This document shows, piece by piece, positions 1-8,592 of a stretch of 64,000 nucleotides of DNA. The notes under the pieces are model-generated. The model was not told the DNA's origin. It ran no database searches and worked only from the letters and a program-made list of their open reading frames with translations. The DNA is taken from NCBI GenBank assembly GCA_937958815.1, contig CALGMR010000006.1:289962-353961 (forward strand). Direction: 5' to 3'. The translations under genes and the position numbers were made by a program. Numbering within the stretch: the stretch's first letter is position 1; the number at the start of each line of letters is the position of its first letter. Source of the DNA: an uncultured Rhizobiaceae group bacterium. GTDB lineage: Bacteria; Pseudomonadota; Alphaproteobacteria; Rhizobiales; Rhizobiaceae.

Positions 1-1093
1 TCGCATTTTCGATGAGATTTCCCAGAATTTCTTCGAGATCTTGCTCTTCAACGCGAAAGACAAGTTCGTCTTCCGCAAGATCAAAGGAAAATTGAATACC
101 ATCTTTCAATTTACGCATCACACGTACAATCCGCGTAAGCACAGGTGCAAATTCAGTGCGCGCAGTGGTGTTGCCGCGTTGTGCTGATATTCTCGCTCTG
201 TCCAGATAATTCCTTATCTGATTGTCCATGATGTCTGCCTGGTCGGCAACCAAATCCCAAGATTTACTGGTCGGTGATTGACGTTCGTTTTTTATAACTG
301 CGAGAGGTGTTTTCAAGCCATGAGCCAAATTTCCAACTTGTGTACGAGCGCGATTGACAACCTCTGTATTGGTTTTGATCAAAGCGTTGATTTCGTGCGC
401 CAAGGGTTGGATTTCCGTTGGATAATCCGAGCTCAAACTGTCTGCGCGGCCTTCACGGATTTCACCCAATTGCCTTTGCGCATGCGCAAGAGGTCTTAAT
501 CCAATTTTGACGGCAAAAAATGCAATCAAAATTGTTCCCAATCCAAACAGTCCCAAAGATATGGAAACACTTCGCGATGTTTCATCGATGTTTTTGTCCA
601 ACACATCTCGATTGCCCGCCACGATGATCTGATAGAGCGTTGAACCTTCTTCTCCCAGAAACAACTGCGTTTCCACACGCAGCGACCGTATATCGTTTTG
701 GGTGTAAGTATATTGCCTTTGAAACGAGCTATCGAAAGGGATGGAAGCGGTGGGCGGGACCGTTAGCGTTTCATTTTCAATGGAAGGTGATCTTAAAAGA
801 ATTTTCGAAGGGTTTTGTGAATCAGCAATCGCCCAATACCAGCCCGTAAGAGGTATGGAAAAATTTGGGTCACCGAGATCGGGCACCGCTTTAAATGAAT
901 CGCCATCGATTTCCAATGCGCCCACAAGACTTCGAGTGTGCTCTTCAAGTCGTTCTTTTAAGGCCTGCTCTGCATTTGACTTTAAATAGGCGGAGGTCAC
1001 AATTCCGGTAAGAATGGTGGCGGCTGCGGCCCAAAGGCCGAGAACAAACAACAATCGAAATGCAAGAGATTTTGGAATCAGACGTGACGTCAC
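1..1093 (-). CDS. PhoQ-like sensor histidine kinase, cut by window edge
   Basis: The visible part starts with GTG at 1093 and runs off the left edge, giving about 364 residues. The N-terminus has a membrane segment (LLFVLGLWAAAATIL), followed by a periplasmic sensor region of roughly 130 residues and a second membrane segment. The histidine box reads AHGLKTPLAV (near base 310), which is the PhoQ-type H-box with the phospho-accepting His. The last visible residues, LGNLIENA, are the N box of the ATPase domain, so only the C-terminal part of the catalytic domain is missing. The start lies 2 bases past the stop of the response regulator, so the two are co-transcribed. Autophosphorylation and transfer to the adjacent regulator is the family role; the stimulus cannot be read from sequence. 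Confidence 0.88.
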   Translation of the reverse strand, partial: MTSRLIPKSLAFRLLFVLGLWAAAATILTGIVTSAYLKSNAEQALKERLEEHTRSLVGALEIDGDSFKAVPDLGDPNFSIPLTGWYWAIADSQNPSKILLRSPSIENETLTVPPTASIPFDSSFQRQYTYTQNDIRSLRVETQLFLGEEGSTLYQIIVAGNRDVLDKNIDETSRSVSISLGLFGLGTILIAFFAVKIGLRPLAHAQRQLGEIREGRADSLSSDYPTEIQPLAHEINALIKTNTEVVNRARTQVGNLAHGLKTPLAVIKNERQSPTSKSWDLVADQADIMDNQIRNYLDRARISAQRGNTTARTEFAPVLTRIVRVMRKLKDGIQFSFDLAEDELVFRVEEQDLEEILGNLIENA

Positions 1094-1095
1094 AA

Positions 1096-1746
1096 TTACA
1101 TCCGATAGCCTAGACCGCGGACAGTTTCGATCACTTCGGAATGGAGTTTTTTGCGCAATCGTCCAACAAACACCTCTATCGTATTTGAATCTCGATCGAA
1201 GTCTTGATCGTAAAGATGCTCAATCAGCTCGGTGCGCGATACAATCTCTCCGCGATGATGCATGAGATAAGAAATCAATCGGTATTCATGGGATGTGAGT
1301 TTCACCAACTCCCCGTTCATCATCACTTTCGATTGTCTTGTATCGAGAGTAACCGGACCGATTTCAATTTCTGAACTGGCATGGCCTGCGGCTCTTCGAA
1401 TGAGAGCGCGCAATCGTGCCAGAACTTCTTCTGTGTGGAATGGTTTGGCAACATAATCATCAGCGCCAGCGTCTATGCCAGAAACTTTGTCACTCCAACG
1501 GTCGCGAGCTGTTAGCATGAGAACAGGCATGGTGCGGCCATCGGCGCGCCATTTTTCCAAGACCGTAAGTCCGTCCATTTCTGGCAGGCCAATGTCGAGA
1601 ATGACCGCATCATAGGGCTCGGTGTCGCCCAAGAAATGTCCTTCTTCACCGTCAGTGGCGCTGTCCACCACATAACCAGCGTCACTCAGAGCTTGGCACA
1701 ATTGACGATTCAAATTTGCATCATCTTCAACAACGAGTAATCGCAC
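1096..1746 (-). CDS. OmpR/PhoP-family response regulator
   Basis: This 216-residue two-domain regulator has a receiver domain (1-115) with acidic pocket D8/D9, phospho-acceptor D51 in VILDIGLPEMDG, and conserved K101 in DYVAKPF. A winged-helix DNA-binding domain follows (about 125-216) with TSHEYRLISYLMHH and the recognition-helix region NTIEVFVGRLRKK. Sequence and gene order resemble the PhoP/PhoQ-like pairs of rhizobia. It lies between a small secreted protein upstream and the kinase downstream, all on the minus strand with short gaps, so a single operon is likely. The regulon is unknown; PhoP-like is a family-level call. Confidence 0.9.
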   Translation of the reverse strand: MRLLVVEDDANLNRQLCQALSDAGYVVDSATDGEEGHFLGDTEPYDAVILDIGLPEMDGLTVLEKWRADGRTMPVLMLTARDRWSDKVSGIDAGADDYVAKPFHTEEVLARLRALIRRAAGHASSEIEIGPVTLDTRQSKVMMNGELVKLTSHEYRLISYLMHHRGEIVSRTELIEHLYDQDFDRDSNTIEVFVGRLRKKLHSEVIETVRGLGYRM

Positions 1747-1783
1747 AATCTTCCACCTTTTCGGTCAGGTCGTTTAACACCCG

Positions 1784-2035
1784 TCACTTTGAAACAACGA
1801 CTGTCTTTCGTCTAGGTGGGCCGTTCTTTGATTTTACGAGAACCTTGATCACGCATTTTTGGCCGCGCGTCGTAACGCTGAGCACACGCCCACCTGTGGA
1901 AGATGCCACGCTAGACGCCTTTGCTCCGCAACCAGCCGCATGTGCCTGTGTGGAGAAAATTTGAGTTGACGCCAGAATGAAAACTGCGGAGCAGATGTGC
2001 AAAGCGCATTTTGGGAGTTTGGTAGAATATAACAT
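1784..2035 (-). CDS. small secreted PepSY-like protein
   Basis: The 83-residue product has a Sec signal peptide (hydrophobic stretch LHICSAVFILAST, likely cleavage after AHA) and a mature part of about 50 residues with two cysteines. The stretch GGRVLSVTTRGQKCVIKVLV is like the short PepSY-type proteins found upstream of PhoPQ-like genes in rhizobia. It ends 37 bases before the response regulator, on the same strand, so it probably belongs to the same operon and may act in the periplasm near the sensor kinase. The regulatory role is inference from position; PepSY assignment is from pattern only. Confidence 0.6.
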   Translation of the reverse strand: MLYSTKLPKCALHICSAVFILASTQIFSTQAHAAGCGAKASSVASSTGGRVLSVTTRGQKCVIKVLVKSKNGPPRRKTVVVSK

Positions 2036-2081
2036 GCAGACAATCTATATGAGGCGACCTGAACAACACATGAACGGACTT

Positions 2082-2327
2082 TTAGGGCATTGGTGAGAAT
2101 TCGCAAACGCTTGCCCAGACTGCATTGTGTTGTTTGATTGCTGCAATCGTCAAGTCTGTGTCCAGGACCGACCATGAAATCGGTTGCATGACAATGCATG
2201 ACAGGTCAGTCGCGCCGATATCAGTCATCCGCGCGCAACCCATTTGGCTTAGCGTTGTTAAGGTGAGCACGACGCAAAGCTTTATGAGCCCGCGCAAGTG
2301 TCTTTGATCTTGCGGCCTCTGCTGCAT
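2082..2327 (-). CDS. putative outer spanin (Rz1-like), nested out of frame
   Basis: The reading frame is open to 2390, but the likely start is the internal ATG at 2327, giving 81 residues. A short basic N-terminus is followed by a hydrophobic stretch (LCVVLTLTTLSQM) and a Cys in MGCAR, which could be a lipobox, although Gln at -3 is unusual. The mature part has the pattern C-x4-PISWSVLDTD-TI-AAIKQHNAVW-xx-VC, seen in small proteins at the end of phage lysis cassettes in alphaproteobacteria. Its first 107 bases overlap the 67-residue gene at 2221-2424 in another frame, which is the classic Rz/Rz1 arrangement. Function as an outer-membrane spanin is inferred from this nesting, its motif and the holin-like gene upstream. 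Confidence 0.55.
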   Translation of the reverse strand: MQQRPQDQRHLRGLIKLCVVLTLTTLSQMGCARMTDIGATDLSCIVMQPISWSVLDTDLTIAAIKQHNAVWASVCEFSPMP

Positions 2328-2424
2328 TTTGTATTTCACGAAGAATGGTTTTGCGTTGCCAATTGCTTTTGCTCCAATTGGCAATCTCAATCACCAATTG
2401 GAGCAGTTTGAAAATGAGTGTCAT
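2221..2424 (-). CDS. putative inner spanin (Rz-like) small protein
   Basis: The 67-residue product has a short hydrophobic N-terminus (MTLIFKLLQLVIEIA) followed by a strongly charged, helix-prone region (RKTILREIQNAAEAARSKTLARAHKALRRA). This fits the layout of an inner-membrane spanin, though it is short. Its ATG overlaps the TGA of the holin-like gene (ATGA at 2421-2424), so it is translationally coupled to it. The downstream part overlaps, in another frame, the Rz1-like gene ending at 2082. I cannot assign it by homology; the call rests on size, membrane/coil layout and position. Confidence 0.45.
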   Translation of the reverse strand: MTLIFKLLQLVIEIANWSKSNWQRKTILREIQNAAEAARSKTLARAHKALRRAHLNNAKPNGLRADD

Positions 2425-2630
2425 TCAATGATTGCTGAAGCTCCCAACCGACCAAAAATTGCAAATAGAGAGCCTCCAACGGCCACAATTTGAAGAATGG
2501 CATCTGTGAGAACGAGTTGCGAATTGTCGTCGATTGGGTGTCCCAATGCACTCAACAAAGCCGCAACAACGGCAATGATGGAACCCCAGATCGTGCGTGA
2601 ATTGTACCACCTTTTAGAATCTTTAAGCAT
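2421..2630 (-). CDS. holin-like small membrane protein
   Basis: The 69-residue protein has a basic N-terminus (MLKDSKRWYNSRT) and two predicted membrane helices (IWGSIIAVVAALLSAL and ILQIVAVGGSLFAIFGRL). This matches the small holin-like proteins of alphaproteobacterial phages, which begin with a similar W-SRTIWG motif. It starts 12 bases after the stop of the GTA tail-tip gene, with a purine-rich site (AAGAGGA) before the ATG, so it should be on the GTA transcript. Its expected role is to permeabilise the inner membrane for particle release. No endolysin is seen next to it; in Rhodobacter capsulatus GTA the endolysin and holin are encoded away from the structural cluster (from memory). Confidence 0.6.
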   Translation of the reverse strand: MLKDSKRWYNSRTIWGSIIAVVAALLSALGHPIDDNSQLVLTDAILQIVAVGGSLFAIFGRLGASAIIE

Positions 2631-2642
2631 GTATTTGTCCTC

Positions 2643-5600
2643 TTATGAATTGAGATGAAGTGATGTATGGGCAAATGACCCCGGCCCCACAGATGTCGAG
2701 TTCTGTGCAACGGAAATATCTATCGACACAGGCTGATGCGCGAACCAAGTCTGCAACTGGGCTGGGGAAATTGATGTAAACGCCGAATTGGTCTCGAACA
2801 CATGCTCTTGCTGCAGTTCGTCGCGAAGTTGAACGGTGTACGATTCACTTGCTTCATCAAGTGGTATCTCTAACGGCACCCAAGAATCGGATATCAATCG
2901 ATTTCGGCGTATCCATTCCACATAGATCGAACCGTCCTCAGCTTCTCGCGCAGTCAAGTGCACTGGCTTGAATGGCACGTCCCCTCGATGTCCCAAAGCG
3001 AACTCTTCCTGAACGAATGACGCGTCGCCGATAGCCTTATCGCTTTTGCCATAAGACCACTGAAGCACTTGGCCTTTTTGACTTTCCGATCTTGCGATTG
3101 CTTCAACGGCTTCATTCAAAACAACAATATCCGCTCCAATTTCACTTCCGATACTGGCTTCAAGCTCTGTTCCAGACTGGCCGCGCAGCAGGCCCGATAG
3201 CTCCCATTCATTTTCACCGATCAGTTCAGCATTGGTGAACTGTAGGATTTCCCAAGCATTGTTTCTCGCCCGCACTGCAATGGCATTGTTTCCTGCCAAA
3301 ACTTGCACTGGCGCGGCAGAAAATACCTCACCTACATAGAGTTTTACCCGCAAGCGATGGTTCCAGACCCAACGGCTTGTGGCCTGCTCTGCCGACAGCT
3401 CTTCCAGCAATTCTCCCACAGTGGCGGGTTGTTCTAATACCTGTCTCAACGCATAGTCATCAGTGGTCGGTGAAGCATAAAGAGCAACAGACCCAACCCA
3501 AGGTTTGGAACTGACTGCCACAAAATTGGAAACTGTTTCCGACAAGGGCTCAATGTATGGCAAATCCAAAAAGGTCGCCAAAACCGTCGGATCACTTGCC
3601 GTGGCAAAATTGCGCGCTGTCAATGAAGGGATATTTACCGGCGCACTTGCTTCCAAATCCACAGCTTTGGCTTGCAACGTGAGATGTTTTCCTTCTTCCA
3701 TGGATACGATCTGCCAGACCTGATTTGGCTCTAGATCGTTGACTTGAACGTAATCGCCAACACGCAGGTGCCGCATCGAAAGTGGCAGAGAAAACGTCAG
3801 CGTCTTACGGGCTGTCCACTGGGTGTGCAACCAATCTTCCAACACAGGTTGAAGCACATAACCTTCAGAAACAATTGGCAGTGAGAGGGTGGATTTTCGC
3901 TGGTTCTGTGCATTGACCTTTTCGACCTGAATTTGCCCATTTTGAAACTCAGTTGCCGGATCGATGTGATCCAGTAAAACGTGATCTGACAGTTCTGAAC
4001 GCGGCACCAAGGTTTTCGTAACCGAAGGTTGTGACTCCTCTTCTACAAACGAAGCGCTTGGCAAGCGTTCGATTGGAAAAATGCCCTTCGACTTGAAGAC
4101 GATCGTTCCATTCTCTTCAAAAACAGATATTTGATACAGCTCGAGCAGAGCTTCAATCTCAGCACGTACCGACGCCGGACTGCCGATGACATAACCATCT
4201 ATGGAACCATCAACGCGAGATGTGTCGGTATTGGAGACGCCAATTGCTTTCAAAAGCTCTTGCAGAAGGTCACCAATTCGCACACTTCCCAATCGGCCAT
4301 TGAGCCAATGCCCGCGCTGCCAGTTTTCTCCATCTGCCCAAACGTCTTGATTGTCGGGGAATTGAGGAAAAGGTCGAGCATCCCACGCCCATAATTGGGA
4401 AGCTTCGAAGTCGACCATGCGTCCCGAATACTGCGTGCTGAGTGGGTTGTTCTGCTCATCAAAGGTTTGGCCACTGGCATCCCAATGGTTTTGTTGAGCT
4501 GCAATGTAACTCAACATTGCATCATCGCTGCGTCCCCCGTTTGAAAAATAGGGAACGGCGCTTTCAGCAGACTTTGCATCGAAAAACACGTTTGGCTGGT
4601 TGGCACTGTTGTGAATGGCAGGGGCGCCGAATTCTGCAAATATGATCGGTTTTGACTGGGGCAACCAGTCCGTCGCTACATTGCTCTCCACCCCAGAAAC
4701 ACGATCGAAATGCCAATTGTTCCACCATGACTTCAAGTCTTTGAACCGAAACACCCATGGCTTTTCAAATCCATCTGTTATGGGCGTGCGCAGTTTATGT
4801 GCGCGGTCTTCATTTGATGCATAGTACCAATCATGCCCTTCCCCACTCGCAATGTGGCGTTGCAACATGGAAATGTCAGTGGAACTGTACCCTTCTTCAG
4901 GGTCAGGCTGGTCATCACGCCAATCGGCAATGGGCATGTAGTTGTCGATGGCGACGGCATCGATATCGGAGCTTGCCCACAACGGGTCGAGATTGAAAAA
5001 CACATCACCTGACCCATCTTGAGGGTGATATCCGAAATACTCACTCCAATCGGCGGCGTAAGTGACGGTGCAGTTGGTTCCCAGCAAGGACTTTACATCT
5101 GACGCGATTGCTTTGAGGCCATCCACGAACGGAAATCCGTCTTCGCTATCACGAACCCGCGTGAGCCCAACCATTTCCGAACCAATAAGAAAAAGATCGA
5201 CCCCGCCTGCAAATTCGGCAAGTCGCGCGTAGTGAAAAATCATGTGTCTGTAAGACCATTCACTCGCCCCCTGCGCGTTCAACCATGAGCCAGGTGATTG
5301 CGGATCAACTGTTACATCAGACAGTTGAATTTGCCCTAGAAAACTGGCCACTTGTTCGCCTGCTGCCGATGTTTTGTCGGGGCTTGCAACTTCACCTATT
5401 GCAGGAAAACACGTGATGCGACCTCGCCATGGAAACGTTTTTTGGGTGGAATTCCCGTAAGGGTCTGGAAGTGGATTATAAGGCGCGATGTCCATCATTA
5501 TGAAAGGATTGAGACAGACTTTCAGCCCGCGGGATTTTAATTCCTGAATGGCCCGTACAACGCTCAAATCGGACGGCGAACCGCCATAGGACAACACGCC

Positions 5601-6572
5601 ATCAACAGACGACACTTGCGCAGTTTGCGATCTGTTGAGGCCAGCCACACTCCATTGGCTTCCGCGATGAAGAGTTCGAGTTTGTGTTTCCGTCTTGGGT
5701 TGAAGGGTGCAATGTCCTGCACGCAGATCATCTCCAAACCAAGCCACCACCAGAGACACTTGTTTCAGATTTGGGCACAGCATCATCAACTCATCGAGCG
5801 ATGCGAGAAAATCTGTGTCTGCAAGATTCTGATGCGTGTTGAGTTTACGATATTCCACACGGCTCAGCGTTTCGACCACGGGTTCAGGATCGTAACCAAA
5901 CTCGGTTGCGCCTGGGATAAGGTTTACACCGTAAACAGCATTTTCGATTTTTCCGATGGGCTTTAGAACTTCAATCGAAATTTGCGGAATTCTATTGCCA
6001 AAATCCTCGAGTCCAAAGTCTTCGAAAACGACATAGGCCAGTCCACGATAAGCAGGCGCATTGCCCGCACCTTGCTTCAACTCAATCAATGCATCCGGCA
6101 GCTGGTCTTGTGTTCCACGATAAATTCGAAAGTTGATGTCGCCCTGTTCAATTTCTTTACCGTCAGCCCAAATTCGACGAATGCCCGCAATTTCCCCTTC
6201 GCAAAGCCCCACGGCGAAATTTGCAAAGTAGGAATATGTTTTCACTGTGGTTTTCGGTTTAGAACCACCCTTGCTGCCTTGCGATTGGGATTGGGTTTTT
6301 AAAACTTCGTTGAATTGGGTTGCCCAGATGACTTCCCCAGCGACGCGTGTTCGGCCAAACACACGCGGAATGGCCGTACCTTCACGCGAACTGAGAACTT
6401 GCACATTGTCTAACCGTGGGCCTTCTACAACTCTGTCTTCTGGCCCGAACAATCTTTGATCGATAGCAGACCCTGCCAACGCACCCACGGCTCGGCCAGC
6501 AATTGCCCCCAATGGCCCGAACAGTGAGCCGCCCACAGCTGCGCCAACCGTTTGAAGTACAAGTGTGGCCAT
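2643..6572 (-). CDS. GTA tail-tip host-specificity megaprotein (gp15-like)
   Basis: At 1309 residues this is the largest product of the cluster and matches the RcGTA gene 15 family. The N-terminus is glycine/alanine rich (QTVGAAVGGSLFGPLGAIAG), as in tail-hub proteins. It is followed by a phage-tail region, the central GTA TIM-barrel-like domain (motifs such as WFGDDLRAGHC and VTYAADWSEYFGYHPQDG), and C-terminal tail-protein and fibronectin-like domains. In RcGTA this protein forms the baseplate hub that contacts the recipient cell surface. The start overlaps the stop of the peptidase gene by one base (TAATG). It is full length with no frameshift, consistent with a functional GTA. Confidence 0.93.
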   Translation of the reverse strand: MATLVLQTVGAAVGGSLFGPLGAIAGRAVGALAGSAIDQRLFGPEDRVVEGPRLDNVQVLSSREGTAIPRVFGRTRVAGEVIWATQFNEVLKTQSQSQGSKGGSKPKTTVKTYSYFANFAVGLCEGEIAGIRRIWADGKEIEQGDINFRIYRGTQDQLPDALIELKQGAGNAPAYRGLAYVVFEDFGLEDFGNRIPQISIEVLKPIGKIENAVYGVNLIPGATEFGYDPEPVVETLSRVEYRKLNTHQNLADTDFLASLDELMMLCPNLKQVSLVVAWFGDDLRAGHCTLQPKTETQTRTLHRGSQWSVAGLNRSQTAQVSSVDGVLSYGGSPSDLSVVRAIQELKSRGLKVCLNPFIMMDIAPYNPLPDPYGNSTQKTFPWRGRITCFPAIGEVASPDKTSAAGEQVASFLGQIQLSDVTVDPQSPGSWLNAQGASEWSYRHMIFHYARLAEFAGGVDLFLIGSEMVGLTRVRDSEDGFPFVDGLKAIASDVKSLLGTNCTVTYAADWSEYFGYHPQDGSGDVFFNLDPLWASSDIDAVAIDNYMPIADWRDDQPDPEEGYSSTDISMLQRHIASGEGHDWYYASNEDRAHKLRTPITDGFEKPWVFRFKDLKSWWNNWHFDRVSGVESNVATDWLPQSKPIIFAEFGAPAIHNSANQPNVFFDAKSAESAVPYFSNGGRSDDAMLSYIAAQQNHWDASGQTFDEQNNPLSTQYSGRMVDFEASQLWAWDARPFPQFPDNQDVWADGENWQRGHWLNGRLGSVRIGDLLQELLKAIGVSNTDTSRVDGSIDGYVIGSPASVRAEIEALLELYQISVFEENGTIVFKSKGIFPIERLPSASFVEEESQPSVTKTLVPRSELSDHVLLDHIDPATEFQNGQIQVEKVNAQNQRKSTLSLPIVSEGYVLQPVLEDWLHTQWTARKTLTFSLPLSMRHLRVGDYVQVNDLEPNQVWQIVSMEEGKHLTLQAKAVDLEASAPVNIPSLTARNFATASDPTVLATFLDLPYIEPLSETVSNFVAVSSKPWVGSVALYASPTTDDYALRQVLEQPATVGELLEELSAEQATSRWVWNHRLRVKLYVGEVFSAAPVQVLAGNNAIAVRARNNAWEILQFTNAELIGENEWELSGLLRGQSGTELEASIGSEIGADIVVLNEAVEAIARSESQKGQVLQWSYGKSDKAIGDASFVQEEFALGHRGDVPFKPVHLTAREAEDGSIYVEWIRRNRLISDSWVPLEIPLDEASESYTVQLRDELQQEHVFETNSAFTSISPAQLQTWFAHQPVSIDISVAQNSTSVGPGSFAHTSLHLNS

Positions 6573-7024
6573 TAAGAAAGCTCACTTTCAAAAACTGATG
6601 GGAAAACGAACGACGAAACGAGGCATTTTTGCCAGAAACTGCTGAGCCAGGTTTCAACCACGCAATTGCCGTCATAGGCGTGAATGAACTTTCCTTCGTC
6701 CACCAAAATGCCCACATGTTTTGCAACTGCGTTTCGACGCATGCGAAAAACCAAAAGATCAGCGGCTTTTGGGCTCTGCACCTTGTGAAAGTATTTACTT
6801 CCAAGGTTGAGCAAGTTCTCCTTGCCACCGGTTTCAGCCCAAGTGTTGGAATATGGTGGCAAAGGTTCTGGCTCTTCACCTTGGGTTTCGCGCCAGACCC
6901 CACGTATCAATCCCAAACAATCGCAGCCAACTGCTTTGCGCGATGCTTGATGGCGATAAGGTGTATTCAGCCATGAACGTGCGGAGGCAACGATACGTTT
7001 CCGTTCGCTTGAAAATTCAGTCAT
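6572..7024 (-). CDS. GTA NlpC/P60 cell-wall peptidase (gp14-like)
   Basis: This 150-residue NlpC/P60-family enzyme has the catalytic Cys in GCDCLGLI (near residue 36), the His in KHVGILVD and a third polar residue in FIHAYDGN. In RcGTA the homologue is a tail-tip hydrolase thought to cut recipient peptidoglycan during DNA entry. It is not a lysis enzyme in that model, but it is the only peptidoglycan hydrolase visible in the cluster. Length and position between the DUF2163 gene and the megaprotein match the canonical order. All catalytic residues are kept, so activity is expected. Confidence 0.92.
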   Translation of the reverse strand: MTEFSSERKRIVASARSWLNTPYRHQASRKAVGCDCLGLIRGVWRETQGEEPEPLPPYSNTWAETGGKENLLNLGSKYFHKVQSPKAADLLVFRMRRNAVAKHVGILVDEGKFIHAYDGNCVVETWLSSFWQKCLVSSFVFPSVFESELS

Positions 7025-7035
7025 AAATTTTCCAA

Positions 7036-7923
7036 TTATTGGGCGAGGCTTGAGCCGTCATTCGCGCCAGATGAAGTGGCATAACCAAGAACGAAATCTT
7101 GGCCTGGAATGTGAGGACAACCGCGGAAATTTAGATGGTTGTTGAATTTTTCTTGGCACGTAGAAAAAGACTTGTCGCACCCGGCAATCAAAGAGAACGT
7201 ATCGCCCGTTTCAATTTCATTGGGCATAGATTCCCACAAAATAACATCTTGTTTTTGGGTCACCGCAGTGCTCGCCAAATCAACATTTTGACCTGCATTT
7301 TGACCGGTGATCCATGTCAAATTACCTGACACAAACCAATTGGGATCAAAGAGCTCCAATTCATGTGATTGAAAACGCTTTCGGCTTTGAACAGCACTCA
7401 CACTGCCCTCGCAACGCAGTGCTTGTGCCAACGTATCAACACCGCATTTTGCGTCTCCTAAAATCGCATCGCATTGACGAGAATATGTTCGCCCCACATT
7501 CTTTTCCAAGACAGATGTGAGGCCGCGCAGCTCTGCTTCAAACAGACTGTCTTTCTGGCTGACCTCGCCAAGGAAGGCCAACCGGGATTGGAACCGTTCG
7601 ACTGGGTTTTGCCAATTCACCATCCACACGGCAACTTGCGCATTGTCATATAGGCCTGACAATAAATCCGCTTCGGTAAGCACTTCACCATCCAACACGC
7701 CTTCAATCTGTTGATCATCAACAGAAAGACCCAATTGTTGCGCAGCTTGGGTGGGGCGAAACCCGCTTATGGCTCGGCACGCCACGCCATCAACCACGAT
7801 ATCTTGATCGTGATCGCAAAAACCCAACCGTTCGCCATCGTTGCGGGTCACAATCCAGCAATTGCAAATTGTGGTTGCTGAAGACGCAAAATGAGTGCCC
7901 AGAGCTTGTTGAAAATTGCTCAT
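7036..7923 (-). CDS. GTA DUF2163 tail-hub protein (gp13-like)
   Basis: This 295-residue DUF2163 protein corresponds to RcGTA gene 13. Typical family features are the N-terminal CWIVTRNDGERLGFCDHDQD segment, the central GEVSQKDSLFEAELRGL, and the cysteine-containing motif YSRQCDAILGDAKCGVD, which in related hubs carries a metal or Fe-S ligand set. Four further cysteines lie in the C-terminal part (CDKSFSTC and CP). It forms part of the tail tip together with gp12, gp14 and gp15. The gene overlaps the DUF2460 gene by ATGA at 7920-7923. Confidence 0.92.
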   Translation of the reverse strand: MSNFQQALGTHFASSATTICNCWIVTRNDGERLGFCDHDQDIVVDGVACRAISGFRPTQAAQQLGLSVDDQQIEGVLDGEVLTEADLLSGLYDNAQVAVWMVNWQNPVERFQSRLAFLGEVSQKDSLFEAELRGLTSVLEKNVGRTYSRQCDAILGDAKCGVDTLAQALRCEGSVSAVQSRKRFQSHELELFDPNWFVSGNLTWITGQNAGQNVDLASTAVTQKQDVILWESMPNEIETGDTFSLIAGCDKSFSTCQEKFNNHLNFRGCPHIPGQDFVLGYATSSGANDGSSLAQ

Positions 7924-8570
7924 AGAACAACCTCCACGATTGGAATTGACGGCACGTCGCCTGCACGAAATGATGACAGGCTGACACTCATTTGGTCGGA
8001 GACAAAACGCACAGGAACATCAAATTCAAACCCTGCACTAACCTCCGCGCCTGCTTGCGGTTGAGCTGCTTCGACAAATGTAATGATGCCGCTTTCCAAA
8101 TCTACTGAGAAATCCTGACCAAGAACTTTCTCTTCACCCGCAACGGCAATTTGAACCGTTCCTGCCACCGGTTTTTGGATCAAACGAACATAACCATCTT
8201 CACCTGAACCGTATGTTTTAGTCAGTTGAAAACTTCTGGTTCCTGCCTCCCCCACTCCAATCAATTGATCTGATCCGTTGGGCGTTTGCGTCGGCAAGCA
8301 GGATTTCCAATCCAGAGGATCACGATATCGAAAGCCAACAAGTGGACCTCGGCGCGCTTCGAAAAACTCCACAACACGATGGAGCGAAGCCACGCTCTTT
8401 ACGCCGTAGCCCGCTTCATATCGACGACGGCTGTGCGCCCATCTTTGGTTTCTGTGTTCGCGCCCAGAACCAAGCGTAACAATCTCCGTATTTCTCTCCG
8501 GCCCACCACTTGACCCAAATGCAATGTCCGTTGGAAAACGTTCTTCGGAAAATTCGATCTGTGCACTCAT
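7920..8570 (-). CDS. GTA DUF2460 distal tail protein (gp12-like)
   Basis: This 216-residue DUF2460 (TIGR02217-type) protein begins with EFSEERFPTDIAFGSSGGPE and ends with the distal-tail motif FDVPVRFVSDQMSVSL, both typical of RcGTA gene 12. It is the distal tail protein that joins the tail tube to the baseplate hub. It is full length and its stop is coupled to gp13 by a 4-base overlap. A 22-base gap separates it from the tape-measure gene upstream. Confidence 0.93.
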   Translation of the reverse strand: MSAQIEFSEERFPTDIAFGSSGGPERNTEIVTLGSGREHRNQRWAHSRRRYEAGYGVKSVASLHRVVEFFEARRGPLVGFRYRDPLDWKSCLPTQTPNGSDQLIGVGEAGTRSFQLTKTYGSGEDGYVRLIQKPVAGTVQIAVAGEEKVLGQDFSVDLESGIITFVEAAQPQAGAEVSAGFEFDVPVRFVSDQMSVSLSSFRAGDVPSIPIVEVVL

Positions 8571-8592
8571 GTGTTTCTACGTCCTGATCATT

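Noticed and set aside
1849..2199. 116-codon minus-strand frame overlapping the small secreted protein
   Set aside because: Out of frame with the signal-peptide protein and without coherent features; the 83-residue frame is better supported.
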